A stretch of 64,000 nt of DNA from Riptortus pedestris (GCA_019009955.1 CM032228.1:203656501-203720500), one strand, 5' to 3'; counted from the stretch's first letter, positions 12,161 through 22,830 are shown. Notes: generated by a model not told the origin, from the sequence alone. Numbers and translations: made by a program.

Positions 12161-12767
12161 ATTTTTATTTCTAATACATAACACATTCTAATACACAAAA
12201 AAAATTAAAATGTCATCCTTATTCACTGATATATCCGAAATTTAATCTATGTGTAGTTTTATATGTTATAGAATTTTGGATACCTAGTTCCTTTTTGGTA
12301 ATAAATTACACATTTAAGAATTTTACGTAATTATATTTATATAAATTCATTTCTTGTTTCAGGTAAGTTCTTTGCCTTCTAAGGACATGAATACTGGTGA
12401 GTAATGAGTACGTTTTACATTCGACTATGAAGGATATCAGCTAAGTCTTAAAGAATCTACTTTATACATCCCGATTAAAGAATCTATTGGGTAAAAACAT
12501 GTTTTTGAATCCATGGTTCTTATTGGAAATTACTAAGCTCAAAAATTATTTGTACCCAGTTGATGTATGGTATGATCTACTTCATGGTAACACTTTTGTA
12601 TGAAATATTAACACAATATATTGTTTTCCGTTAGTTTAGCCAAATTACCATTAAATTTCTGTGTGAATTTAATAAGCGTTATCGTTTTGTGTGAAAAAAA
12701 CAGTTTATAGATTATATTAAAGTGCCTTAATTTATTTCATCCCTAGGGTTTTCAAAGGACATAAATG
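12161..12767. other. Anonymous AT-rich DNA
   Basis: No gene or repeat recognised. Confidence 0.5.
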
Positions 12768-13080
12768 CGTCAAATATGAAAGGACCTTAGCTAACTCCGT
12801 TTTAACTATTTAACTGATAGAGACCCCAAAAGCAAAAAAAAAAAAAAAAGTATATTAAGAAAATAAATAAATTCCCCAACTCAGGAACAAGTTTCTGCTG
12901 TTGTGGAGAATTTTATATTTTTGATTTTATATAAAGTACTTTATTACGTTTAATGCCAACTGTTTTTTGGCACCGTGCTCCTTATCCTTGAGAAAGGTAA
13001 TTGAGCATAACCAGGTTTTTTTCAGTTATAATTATAGTAGTTATGGTGTTTTAAATTCGTTCGTGCGTCACAGTTATTAT
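12768..13080. repeat. Dispersed repeat R1, copy 1
   Basis: Shares about 300 bp in direct orientation with 15988-16325. Shared blocks include ATATGAAAGGACCTTA, AACTCCGTTTTAACTATT, a poly-A run, TTCTGCTGTTGTGG-like, CTTATTACGTTTAATG, TATCCTTGAGAAAGGTAATT and GTCAC-TTATTATT. No terminal inverted repeat or coding motif was seen, so the class is unknown. Confidence 0.75.
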
Positions 13081-13099
13081 TAGTGATGTGAGATTAGTT

Positions 13100-13330
13100 A
13101 TCATACCCGATGGATTGTGTTGTCTTCATGTATTTGAGTCTGCTCTGCTATTCAAACCATGTAGTGAATACATTCCTCCAGGGAAGCCGGGTGGGAGAGA
13201 AACGAGTCAACCTGGATAACAGGATAGCCCTGTTTTCCTCCATGATACGTTTATTACGACAAAGGGGACTTTCAAAACACTTGCTCCATCTTCAGTGGCC
13301 GTTGACGCAAAATTAAAAACGCCGAGAACG
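13100..13330 (-). mobile_element. Penelope-like 3' tail fragment
   Basis: The minus strand reads CCACTGAAGATGGAGC, a hairpin region, TTGAAAGTCCCC, then GTCGTAATAAACGTATCATG. This is the same order as at 52715-52815. The motif CTGAAGA...GAAA is hammerhead-like but its stem II is broken here (GAGCAAG/TGTTTTG). The 68-codon plus frame at 13110-13316 is antisense to this tail and not supported. Confidence 0.55.
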
Positions 13331-13572
13331 TCTATTGACAAGCGTGCCTGCGTGTTTAAAAGTAATGCCGGTTTTCCACATTATGTGTGATGAGTAATTG
13401 TTTTGTTTGAATTTTGAATGTATTTTACTTTCGATTTTATATTTTATATATTTATATTTTATTTTATATTTTAACCTTGGGCTATTTTGTGTTTTTAATT
13501 AATTTAAATATATTTTTGTAATTATAAATTATTCGGCCAGCACTGTCTGATTGTTTCTACTCACTACTATTT

Positions 13573-13682
13573 TTAGCAGATTTCCCTTAAGGGAAATCAG
13601 CTATTGAGGTTGTACTCATGATGCGAGTTTCGAAAAATTTCTTCAAATTTCCATCGATCCTACCCAGGAGATGACGAAAATG

Positions 13683-13744
<62 letters not shown>

Positions 13745-14303
13745 TATTTGTCTGTTAACGCTCTAGCGGTCGCAATTTTTGTTTGATCTTTACCAAACTC
13801 GGAATTTAATCGTTTTATGTAAAAAGGAAGATCAAGTTCGTTAATGGCTGAAATCGGACCAGTGAGAGGGGGTTTAGAGGGGGATTTTTGAAAATTCAAA
13901 ATATTTCCGTTATTATGCGTCGGATCGAAAAATTGTATAGAATAAATTTTATTGCAAATTAAATTTACTATAAATATTGTTCTATACACTTATTCTGTAT
14001 CTTGAATATTAACCGAGATATTTGCATTTGTATTCTGCGTGTGGTCACCAGTAGGCTGTTCGGACTTTCCGCCGAGAGCTCTGGCGGCCGTTTCTATAAC
14101 TATTCGTCCCTCTTGAATAGGTTTAGATGTTAGGTTAACTGTTTTTTGGGGCTAGAAACTACTGGGTTATTACGCCCTAAATAATGTTTTAGGTTTAGAG
14201 GTTTCTTACTACTACAGTTGTTATTAGGCAGATTTCTCTATTGTAAAACTTCTCGTGGGAAATCTGCTTAGTTTACGCAGCCCCTGCGTGACGGACTTTT
14301 TTA
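13573..14303 (-). mobile_element. HINE, full length, short-M2 subfamily
   Basis: Complete copy closely similar to 9145-9902 and 51436-52158. The 5' end at 14303 is AAAAAAGTCCGTCACGCAGG with a perfect CGCAG-GGG-CTGCG hairpin. M2 contains CAGAGCTCTCGGCGG. M3 holds the recurrent stop-free frame (minus, 13989 to 13660, MYRTIFIVNLICNKI...GPISAINELDLPFYIK, running into Tyr-Ile repeats). The central slot is (TA)n at 13684-13742. M5 ends with the palindrome and CTGCTAA at 13573. The next HINE abuts its 5' end head-to-tail. Confidence 0.83.
13684..13742. repeat. (TA)n in HINE central slot
   Basis: About 29 uninterrupted TA units between M5 and M3 of the 13573-14303 copy. Confidence 0.97.
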
Positions 14304-14386
14304 TTATCAGATTTCCCAAAAAGGAAATCAACTATTGTTGTCGTCATTACGCAATTTTTCTCAAATGTCCATCGTCCTAACCAGGA

Positions 14387-14446
<60 letters not shown>

Positions 14447-15230
14447 TGTTTGATCATTATCATATTTAATCCATATTTAAACGTGTCATGTAAAAATTGG
14501 ACGTTTATGGCTGAAATTGTACCAGTGTGAGAGGGGGGAATTTCCAAAATCAAAATATCTCGGTTATTATACGTTGGATCGAAAATGAACCAATCTTATT
14601 GAAAATTTATTTTTCTATACGTATTTTCTGTATCATGAATATTAATCGACATATTTGCATTTTTTTAGTTTTCGGCCTTCAGTAAATCTCCACTCCTATT
14701 AATGTCATATTAACAATAGGCTGACAATATAATAAACTACTCTATTGGAAGTTAAAATTCAAAGTAATATATTTCTTCTTTGATCGTTTACTGTGGGACT
14801 TACTTGCAAATATGTTGTGTGATGATGTTATCATTAAAGATTTTACTAAAGAGTATACTTGATATTTAATCGTTTCATTCAACATTAAAGTTCATCCTTA
14901 ATGGCTGCAATCAGACCAGGAATGGAGGTGGAGCATTAGAGGGGAATTCCAAACTTCATGATATCGTCGTTATTATGAGTCCTATCGAAAAATGTTATAA
15001 CACCAATCTTGTTAAATATTGATGCTCTACAATTGTTGGTCTATACATTTTTTTGTAGCTCAAATATTAAGCGATTGATATGTACTTTCTTGTATTCAGC
15101 CTTCTTGTAAACCCCCACTTCTATTTTTACTTAGAAATGTAAAGTGTCAGCTGAGTTGAGATCAACAGTGTGTTATACCCGCAAGTGGAAACTGCTTAGT
15201 TTACGCAGCCCCTATGTGACGGACGTTTGT
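14304..15230 (-). mobile_element. HINE with two M3 modules
   Basis: Read on the minus strand from 15230 to 14304. A degenerate 5' end (ACGTCCGTCACATAGGGG) and GCAGTTTCC are followed by one M3-like block at about 14850-15110, a linker with the GCAAATATGTTG block, and a second M3 at about 14450-14680. The (TA)n slot is at 14389-14441 and M5 ends at the palindrome near 14304-14325. The two M3 blocks share CAATCTTGTT/CCAATCTTATT, GTTGGATCGAAAA-type and TTAATGGCTG segments. The tandem M3 makes this copy longer than single-M3 copies. Confidence 0.72.
14389..14441. repeat. (TA)n in HINE central slot
   Basis: About 26 TA units between M5 and M3 of the 14304-15230 copy. Confidence 0.97.
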
Positions 15231-15987
15231 CTTATTATACGGAATAAGAGCAAGAATTAGCCTTTAAGACATTTGTGATGAACTCATTGACGAATTATAA
15301 ATTAAAAAAAAATTAGTAAACTACTGCTTATTTAAATATTACGATGGCATTTCGACATAGCCTGGGCGAATCGAATCAAGTCTATAGTGAGTTAAAAATT
15401 GTTTTATCTTATCAACTGTCTTTTAGACTTCTTTGTTATTTTAGTCTTCTCGAGATTGTTTGGAATAGTCCGTTTCAATATCTTTGCACATTATCTGTTA
15501 ATTGCCAATCTGTATTACACAATGCATTGCATTTAGTCTTGTTTATCTTTTCTTCTATATCGGTTCCAAAACAATAACCGGGTTTGTGGAAGTTTTTACC
15601 AGTTCTCATTTGATTTTTAGAGAATCAGTGTGATTAGTCACATTCGTTTTACTCTACAGTTTTCCTATTTCAAAGCTTTTTATCACTGATGTTTTTAGTT
15701 TTATTGATACCAAACTCCATAGTGTTGTTGACAGAAGGAACACAATGAGCCTGGCATACTCTTGATCTAAGTTCCAATTATTTGTAATGACTGACTTTAT
15801 GAGTTGTTAAACAAGCCTCAATCTGAATCGTAGACAGCTGTTTTCGACCGACATACTATGTTGACTTCCTGTCTTTCCAAGGCATCAATTTTCAACAGTA
15901 GACTCAAGAATCGTTAAGCCGAAAATAGAACTCTGCTAAAAAAAAATACAAATATTGATGTTAACATCAGAGTTTGAGAAAAAATGT
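15231..15987. other. Anonymous DNA
   Basis: The 77-codon frame at 15344-15577 is hydrophobic but shows no recognised domain, and I do not call it. Confidence 0.5.
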
Positions 15988-16325
15988 ACTAATATGAAAG
16001 GACCTTAAGTAACTCCGTTTTAACTATTTTACTGATAGTGACCCAAAAGAAAAAAAAATGTAAAAAATAAATTTCCCTTACTCAAGAACAATGTTTTGCT
16101 GTTGTGGTATATAAAGCACCTTATTACGTTTAATGTTTATTGGCTTTTGGCACCCTACTCTCTATCCTTGAGAAAGGTAATTGAATTTCCTTAACATTTG
16201 GAAAAAAGATTTTTATATCCCACCTAAAAAAGTGAATTGGATGTAGTATGTATTTCTACAGTTATAATTATGGTTGTCAGAGTGTTTTCAATGCCAGCTC
16301 CTGCGTCACTGTGAGTTATTATTTT
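15988..16325. repeat. Dispersed repeat R1, copy 2
   Basis: Direct-orientation partner of 12768-13080, including AATATGAAAGGACCTTAAG, TTATTACGTTTAATG and CTATCCTTGAGAAAGGTAAT. It carries an extra segment of about 80 bp around 16190-16265 absent from copy 1. Confidence 0.75.
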
Positions 16326-16339
16326 TTAATTTCTATTGT

Positions 16340-16800
16340 TCACAATAATTGTGGAATATTACAATTTCAACAAAATTGATATTACAACATTTTTTGATCT
16401 GATTCATGGTAGTGGATATATTTGGAATTTATGATTACAACCCCTCTCTAAACAGTATTCCCCCTTGGTCCAGTAGAAACCAAACGTTGTATTAAAGATT
16501 TAAATTAGAATTTTAATGCTAATGTCAGATAAGTAAGTGTAGGTGTTTACTGAATGTTGTAATCCACAAAAATACTATTGCATCGGTTAATATAGCCCGC
16601 GTCTTGGAAATATCTTTAATAGGTCCAAAATACAAAATAAGGAATTTCTACTGATCTACTAGAAAACATAAAATACTAATTATAAAACCATCAAATTATT
16701 TTCTTTAAAGTTTTTTAATCCAATGCATAGCGTCAGATACATTTCCGATTTTCCCTTACGACCCCACTTAATTTCGTCGGCAAATACAATATTGTAAACC
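16340..16800 (+). mobile_element. Two degenerate HINE M3 relics
   Basis: At 16340-16500 and again at about 16640-16800 the order of M3 landmarks is kept: a TTTTTTGATCTGATTCA or TTTTTTAATCCAATGCA block, ATATTTGGAATT or ACATTTCCGATT, then a C-rich run. Both lack ends and the central slot. The doubling suggests a decayed copy with tandem M3. Confidence 0.5.
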
Positions 16801-17448
16801 ATTTGACCAAGTTAAAAACCCATAAATTAAAAATTGTCTTACAAAATATTGAAACTTCTCAACGTCAAGAAAATTGTGGAGCATACAATATAGTGGCTAC
16901 AGAGGAATTGTGTTAATTTCTTTATTACTCTATGTACTAAACTAAATTATTTTAATACAGTTGAACTCAATATATTTAATTGTTATTTTTTAAGTAGTAT
17001 AGTAGTAGGCTACGAGATACATTCTGTTTATACTAATATATTTTGTCTATGTACATTGTTCAAACGGAGGGGTATTAAAGCTCTACCATATTTCCATGAC
17101 TTCCAAAACCTTTTAGTTCTCAAAATCATAAAGAGATACATGGGGACATACAATATTGTTCTTACAACACATGGAATAAATTAGAAAAAATATGTTTACC
17201 CAGAATCTGGTAATTTAATTTGTTTTCCCCTGGTGGTTTTTAAAGATATTGTTTAGCCTTTATTCTATATTTTGTATGAATTTAATTGAGTTTGTACGCC
17301 TTTCAAAGATAATAAAAGTTAATGTAACGACAGTAATTAATTCATGTTGTTTTAATTCCCTGAGCAGTTGGTTCAACGGTGTCAATGGGAAATAAGCTAT
17401 TTTTAATTAAAAAAATGAACGGTAGCTAATGGTTATTAGATGTGAGGT
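16801..17448. other. Anonymous AT-rich DNA
   Basis: No gene or repeat recognised. Confidence 0.5.
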
Positions 17449-17522
17449 TTCTACAGGTTGCCACTTTTTCTAGCTCAGTTAGGCCTAAGGATTTTATTTC
17501 GTAAACACTTTACTGAATTCCA
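17449..17522 (-). repeat. SINE body fragment
   Basis: The CTACAGGTTGCCAC and TTTTCTAG blocks and the AGGATTTTATTT and ACTGAATTC blocks match the SINE body on the minus strand. The 67-codon frame at 17458-17661 spans this fragment and a HINE end and is not a gene. Confidence 0.65.
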
Positions 17523-17582
17523 AAGTTTCTTAACGCAACACGGTTACATTGCTACAGCTCACAATCGACATTTAAGCATCTA

Positions 17583-18800
17583 TATTAGCAGACTTCCCTT
17601 GAGAGGAAATAGCTTTGAGATTCTGCCCCGTACACAATATTCAAAACATTTCTTGAAATGATTATCGATCTTACTTAGAAGAAAACGAAAATGATGTCCG
17701 CTAATATTTTTTATATAATCAGTAAATTTTTAATTTGAGTGTCTATTGACTATCAAAGATTTTTTAGGTCACTATAGGTTAGAAAAATAATTTCATTAAT
17801 TCGGTCACATACAAACCTTATTTTATATCTACAGTTCTTAAAGATGTTTACTATTTAATTTTTTCAAACTCTAATACATATCTATACTATTGTTACATAA
17901 ATTATCCTCTAATCCTGCAATAGTATCATTTAAATATTTATTCTTTATCTTGAAAATTAGCCGAGATATTTGCATTCTTCAATTTTCATCATTACAATAC
18001 TCTGTTATATAATAAACCACATTATTCGAAGCTTAAACACCAAATATTGTTTTCCAGAGACTTTTATTATACGAGATACATGCTATATGTTCTTATGCCC
18101 CACCCCATCTTAAAATCTTGGACTACTAAAATTTGATTGATTGAGATAAAAATTATTCTGATTCATTATAAATTACAGTACTGGATATAGTTTTCAATAA
18201 AATTAATATGTTATATTCTGATATATTTCAGTAATTGTTTTTCTTTCCGGTGTGAGGGTGGCAGACCTGTTTGTTTACATTACAAAGCTTCCTGTCGGCA
18301 AGTTATTGAAATTGACTGCAACATTTCTTATTTCCGTTTGTATTTATTAACTTAATATCCACGGTGGTATCTTTAATAGATGTGATATTCACGTTGTGTC
18401 ATCATGTTGTGATAGCATCATTAATTACTATCTTATTGACTGTCGACTTCTAATCATCGGATTTTTATTTTATTATTATTAGTTATTAACGTCCACTATT
18501 TGCAACTAAGGCTAATTGGGACGGGTTATCTACAGGCTACCACCCTTTTCTTGCCAGGGTGGGACTTAGGATGTCATTTAATGAATTCCGTCACTAAATA
18601 ATTTCCTTTGCCAATACGAGAATCGAACTCGCCACTCTAGTTTACCATGTGACATTAAGGTCAATGCTTTAACTCACATGTTTAACTTGAGCCCCGGATT
18701 TTATTTGGAAATTGAGAATATATGGTAACATTATATGAGCAGTTTGTCATGCCAGCACATGGGAAATCTGCTTAGTTGACACAGCCCTGCGTGACGGGCT
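17583..18800 (-). mobile_element. HINE, long-M2 subfamily, interrupted by a SINE
   Basis: The 3' end is at 17586 (TTAGCAGACTTCCC in plus reading). M5 and M3 are decayed between 17600 and 17930. M3 becomes clear at 17930-17975 (TTAGCCGAGATATTTGCAT), followed by the long M2 with ACCACATTATTCGAAGC, TTTGATTGATTGAGATA and TTCAGTAATTGTTTTTC, as in 7823-8656 and 45353-46023. A SINE sits at 18467-18703. The 5' end resumes at about 18740-18800 with GGGAAATCTGCTTAG and CCCTGCGTGACGGGC. Confidence 0.7.
18467..18703 (-). repeat. tRNA-derived SINE, near full length, nested in HINE
   Basis: On the minus strand a tRNA-like head (B-box GGCGAGTTCGATTCTCG) is followed by the body and a tail ending AACTAATAATAATAAAATA. 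Its insertion inside the 17583-18800 HINE shows that the SINE was active after that HINE copy landed. Confidence 0.8.
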
Positions 18801-19284
18801 CTTACAGCAGACGTATATTTGTGTTTGAGCGAGACGTAGCGGTGATAGAGAGCCGAACGGTACCTGGAGGTGTGACTAGATTGGTAGTCACTGTCAACCT
18901 GTATTTCTCTTGTGTCACGATCTAGGTCTCTCTCTGCCCCCTGTTCCCATTCCTACTCTATTAGTCACTAGAGCTACCTGTCGGTGACAGTTGCAAATAT
19001 ATAGGGTCTCTCCTAGAAATATATAGATTGCAATAACTTAGTCTCTAAATAAACACTTTTTTTTTGCATACCCAGAATATCTCCCCCTCTCACAACTTAT
19101 AGAAACCTCTCCTTTATTCACGGTATTAAAGCGCGGGGGGAGGGGGGGGGGCTGCTGAGGCCAATAATGTGACTCAAATGCATATGGTCTTAAACTCACC
19201 ATGTTTAGATATAGAGAAATCTTTCAGTTAATTAAAATAAATACCCAACTGAAACGGCCTCTGAATTGTAAGAATAATTTATAT
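18801..19284. other. Anonymous DNA with a G-rich run
   Basis: Includes a pyrimidine-rich stretch at about 18905-18960 and a G-run at 19135-19150. No family was recognised. A few words similar to 27290-27360 (GAGCGAGACG / GAGCAAGACGG) are too weak to call. Confidence 0.45.
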
Positions 19285-19916
19285 TTTAATAACTCAAATT
19301 TCAGTAGTCCAAGAACTAAAGAAGGGGGGGGGGGGTTGGCGGATGAACAAAACGTATTTGCATAAATCTCACAAAGTAAGGAAGGTAAGGTAAGGTTAAA
19401 AACGCCAGGTTAGTAGAAGCTCCGCCTGAGCCGAGAAATGACGAAGATGGCCGACATAATCCGAACTATACCCCACCACAGACTTCATAAAAATGCAAAT
19501 ATCTCGGTTAATATTAAAGATAGAGAATAAATGTATATAACAACATTTATAGTAAATTTAATTTGCAATAAGATTGATTCTATACAATTTTTCGATCCGA
19601 TGCATAATGACGGAGATATTTTAAATTTTCGAAAATCCCCCCCTCTAAACCCCCCCATCCTCTAGTCCGATTTCAGCCATTAACGAACTTGATCTGTCTT
19701 TTTACAAAAAATGGTTAAATATCGAGTTTCGTAACGATCAAACAAAAATTGCGACCGCTAGAGCGTTAACAGACATATAAATATATATATAATTTTGAAC
19801 GGACCTCATTTTCGTCATCTCCTGGGTAGGATCGATGGACATTTGAAGAAATTTTTCGAAAATCGCGTCATGAGTACGACCTCAATAGCTGATTTCCCTT
19901 AAGGGAAATCTGCTAA
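19285..19916 (+). mobile_element. HINE, 3' two-thirds with altered 5' half
   Basis: M3 starts at about 19496 with AAATGCAAATATCTCGGTTA, the central slot is a short degenerate TA run (19776-19792), and M5 is intact, ending in the perfect palindrome and CTGCTAA at 19910-19916. Upstream, 19285-19380 matches the inner long M2 (AAATTTCAGTAGTCCAAG, then a G-run, GTATTTGCATAAATCTC). About 110 bp (19381-19490) match neither M2 version. The standard 5' end is not found. Confidence 0.75.
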
Positions 19917-19936
19917 AACTATGGGGGCCCAGGATT

Positions 19937-20052
19937 TCTCACCTGAGCAACAGGAATTTATCTAATGCTCATCCTTGCTAGAAAAAGGCGGTAACCTGAA
20001 GATAACCCATCCCAATTAACCTTTGTACCTGAAAGTGGACGTTAATAAGTAA
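19937..20052 (+). repeat. SINE 3' fragment, internally deleted
   Basis: ACCTGAGCAACAGGAATTTAT joins a scrap of head or body to CTTGCTAGAAAAAGG, AGATAACCCATCCCAATTA and AAAGTGGACGTTAATAA. Confidence 0.75.
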
Positions 20053-20094
20053 CATCTTCTTATACTATACATGTTTCGCGTTCTTAACTTCATT

Positions 20095-20525
20095 AATTTT
20101 TTGAAAATGTTATGTTTCAAGCAGTGTAATGGCAGTCAGTTAGTATATGTTTCCTAGTAAGTCTACAGGTACAGTGTTGGCAGTAGGGTTCGTCTTCTCC
20201 AGTAAGTGTGAGTCAGTCGTGAATGGCCAATTCTTAACCTCGTTGAAACTACTTCTTCTCTTCTAAATAGACTTTTTGAGGAAGGCCATTCACCAAGAAT
20301 ATGTCTCAGTATGTCTGTTACCAGTCGTGGCAAACCAAGATTTCTGCCATGAATTGAGTATCACATGTTTTGCTTGGGCTTGAATATCTTGGAGTGTACA
20401 ATATGTGTTGTCCTAAGTTCTTTTTTGAGTAGCTGATTTGGCGTGTTCGTCAACTTGTGTGCTTCGCCTAATGTTAGTATGTCCGGGTAACCAGTTAATA
20501 GTTATTCTAATGTTTGTGTAATATG
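20095..20525 (-). pseudogene. LINE C-terminal relic: RNase H end plus zinc knuckle (Jockey/I-type)
   Basis: On the minus strand, across several frame changes, the translation gives INWLPGHTNI...VDEHAKSAT, which matches the end of LINE RNase H domains (W-PGH--I-GN--AD--AK). EVVSTRLRIGHSRLTHTY follows, which is the RLRIGH-RLTH box between RNase H and the zinc knuckle. YCQHCTCRLTRKHILTDC comes last, the CxxC...HxxxxC knuckle. The elements are in the correct order for a Jockey/I-type pol C-terminus. Frameshifts and stops make it dead. No reverse-transcriptase core is present upstream (20526 onwards), so the copy is 5'-truncated. Confidence 0.75.
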
Positions 20526-21475
20526 CAAATATAAAAATAACTTGCTTAGTATTAATTTATACAATTACAACGATTTTATCAATTCTGTTCAGCAAATGGT
20601 TTTGCTGGGTTTTTTTTTACTGAGGGTCTAGAGAAAATACGCTTGCAAAATACATGGCATTTTTAACTAATCTCTTCATTACGATCATATTTTATTCTTA
20701 TCATAATTTAATATTTCATTCAATATTTCGTAGAGGATACACCCCCGAGAAGTAAATATTTTGAATTCATCCTCCAAAAATTCTTTTAATATTTTAAAAT
20801 ATATTCTAAACACCATTCGTACTTTATATCTCCTCACTTAAACCAGTAGTAATTGAGACATTGAGAAATTTATGGTTTGCTTCCAAGTTAGTGAAGTGTA
20901 GGAACTTATGGGTAAGACCGACATTTCTAGGTGCCAAGTTTGAAGTCACTAATATATACTAAATTTCAATTAGCTGTGCCGTACTCGGTCTTTGAAGTTG
21001 GACATAGTGGCTCTCAGCATTGTGAGGCATTTAAGTAGCTACATGATGCATAAAGGAAGTGTCAAGCTGCAACCAATTGCTTTGGGAAGCCCTTGGGCTT
21101 TCATAGCTGTTGAATCAAAGACAGGGAGTTATTCATTTTTTCTTTAACATAAGAATTAAATATGTTATCCTTTCTCGACAAGTACCATAAAATGTTCTCT
21201 CTGCTGAGTCGTTTTCGTTTTATAAGTGATTACACCTTTCTTCCTTCCATTTCGAACAACGCATATTAGGTATATTAGCTGGAAGTTGGAAGCCAAATCT
21301 TCTAAATTTATAAAGTTTGGGACCACAAACACAATATGTTCTTTTCATGTTCTCAATAATTTATTTATTTATTTGTTGAGCTCCGCAACGAGGCGATGTC
21401 GCTCAGTATCATTTATTTTCATTTCCTTAAGTTAAAATGTTAAAATAAAGGAATAAAGAAAATTGTTTTCAAAAT
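20526..21475. other. Anonymous DNA
   Basis: No supported gene. The 69-codon frame at 21226-21435 has no recognised motif. The rightmost part may include the 3' UTR of the LINE fragment that follows. Confidence 0.45.
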
Positions 21476-21965
21476 TATTAAAACAATCTATATATAAAAC
21501 TACGGAATAAAATAAAGCTAAGGAACCATTAAAATAAAACTATGTAAAACTATAATTTTTGCGACAAATCCTGGCTTGAGGATGATGAAACTCTAAGGCA
21601 CAAGTTTTAAAATGTATTATAAAGCCTTGTTCACAAAAAACGCAAATACAAATTAGTGTCATAATTTAAAATAAAAACTTAGAGTGTTGAGTGGAGTGCG
21701 TGTGGCTTAAAGTTTGTTGTAAATGTTCATTGTTTTCAAGTGATTCAAGAGTGTGTTTATATGTGGGCTACCTTCTGTCAATAGTTCATGTTAGTCGTTC
21801 GGTAAGTTAAGATGTTCACGTAGTCTGCAGTTGGTCAGGAGATGTTTAATGGTTAGTACTGTGTTACCGGGTTTATGAGGTATGAATGTGTAAGTAGTGA
21901 ATGTCCGATTCTAAGCCTAGTCATCACCACTTGATCTCGTCTGGTAAGATTTTCCTGAGATTTTC
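21476..21965 (-). pseudogene. LINE C-terminal relic with 3' UTR (Jockey/I-type)
   Basis: On the minus strand from 21960 the translation gives RRDQVVMTRLRIGHSLLTHS. After a frameshift it gives TVLTIKHLLTNCRLREHLNL (the H-x4-C part of the knuckle), then LLTEGSPHINTLLNHLKTMN and IYNKL with a stop near 21715. LLTEGSP...FLK/LK--N-Y-K is the usual ending of these proteins. About 240 bp of AT-rich 3' UTR follow (21476-21710). It is a 5'-truncated dead copy directly beside the Merlin element, and related to but distinct from the 20.1-kb fragment. Confidence 0.75.
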
Positions 21966-21978
21966 CTTTGTTTGGGAA

Positions 21979-21986
21979 TAAAACTA
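21979..21986. other. Left target-site duplication of Merlin
   Basis: TAAAACTA, repeated exactly at 22823-22830. An 8-bp duplication fits Merlin elements, which duplicate 8-9 bp. Confidence 0.85.
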
Positions 21987-22014
21987 GGGTCTTTTTTACT
22001 TAACACATGCCAGT
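21987..22014. repeat. Merlin left terminal inverted repeat
   Basis: 28 bp, starts GGGTCTTTTTTACTTAAC. It is identical to the reverse complement of 22795-22822. Confidence 0.9.
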
Positions 22015-22134
22015 GATTTAACTCATTATTATATCAATAACAGTGAAGATTTTTTGTTAACAATTGTTTATTTAAATATAACCAAGGTTTCTAGTAAACA
22101 TGAATATAACCATAAATGAAATTAATAACATTTT

Positions 22135-22668
22135 TCATTGTGGAGGCCAATAGTTTCTCATTGATTCCAATATACATTCAAAAATGTCCCTATTTTCATA
22201 TCTTCTCCTATATATAAATTCACAAAGATATGAATCAAACAAAGTTCTTCTAGTTCCACATTCGTTTTTGTTTCTTCTTTTTATACTAGCCCATAGCGAC
22301 TCAATTCTTTGAGTGTGTGCACCTGTTTTTGGGTCAACAAAATTTTCACTATGATTGACAGTAAAATGTTTGTACCTCATTCCAAATTTTGTAGTTGCGT
22401 ATCCATTTGCCCATGCGTATATGAATAGTAAACATTTCCTTAATGAAATTTTACAATGTTTAAACCATGTACCATTAAGCGCAGCAACGTATTGCCTACA
22501 ACTTCTCATATTGCATTGATAAAATGGCGATCTAGTTTTGCTGAAATAAATCTTCATATAATGTCCTTTTTTACACTTTCTCTTTCTGTGAAGTACTCCA
22601 TACTTCTGTAAATATTGAAAAGCTTTTTCTTCGGAATAGATCAACTTATTAAGTTTTAAAAGATTCAT
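22135..22668 (-). CDS. Core-deleted Merlin (ISXO2-like) transposase
   Basis: 177 residues. Residues 30-60 form a zinc-ribbon-like N-terminus (Cys32, His36, Cys52, Cys57). LSLRK-type ISLRKCLLFIYAWANGYA (74-91) is the segment that follows the ribbon in ISXO2-like transposases. Residues 105-113 (NHSENFVDP) and 115-126 (TGAHTQRIESLW) are the C-terminal signature, with Glu123 the likely third catalytic acid. YLCEFIYRRRY (147-157) completes it. Family members are usually about 100 residues longer. The block carrying the first two catalytic aspartates, between roughly residues 91 and 97, is absent although the frame stays open. It should be unable to cut DNA. DNA or partner binding might remain, so a trans-inhibitor role is possible but untested. 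The start Met is the first in frame, about 130 bp inside the right inverted repeat. Confidence 0.82.
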   Translation of the reverse strand: MNLLKLNKLIYSEEKAFQYLQKYGVLHRKRKCKKGHYMKIYFSKTRSPFYQCNMRSCRQYVAALNGTWFKHCKISLRKCLLFIYAWANGYATTKFGMRYKHFTVNHSENFVDPKTGAHTQRIESLWASIKRRNKNECGTRRTLFDSYLCEFIYRRRYENRDIFECILESMRNYWPPQ

Positions 22669-22794
22669 AATAAAAAATAAACACTCCCTAAACTTTTAAC
22701 CTGAAAGTATACTGAAGATAAATGATCACATGGTAGTAGGCGTATCTAATATCAAATGATATGTTATCGTGATCACCTTTTACTTAGAAAATTA

Positions 22795-22822
22795 ACTGGC
22801 ATGTGTTAAGTAAAAAAGACCC
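22795..22822. repeat. Merlin right terminal inverted repeat
   Basis: 28 bp ending AAAAAAGACCC. It is an exact reverse complement of 21987-22014. Confidence 0.9.
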
Positions 22823-22830
22823 TAAAACTA
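22823..22830. other. Right target-site duplication of Merlin
   Basis: TAAAACTA, identical to 21979-21986. Confidence 0.85.

Larger units (their letters stand above)
21987..22822 (-). mobile_element. Merlin DNA transposon, 836 bp, intact ends, internally deleted
   Basis: Inverted repeats of 28 bp at 21987-22014 (GGGTCTTTTTTACTTAACAC...) and 22795-22822 are exact reverse complements. They are bounded by the 8-bp duplication TAAAACTA. The element encodes one frame, a shortened ISXO2/IS1595-like transposase. The intact ends and perfect duplication imply fairly recent movement, probably driven in trans by a full-length transposase because this copy lacks the catalytic middle. Confidence 0.88.
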
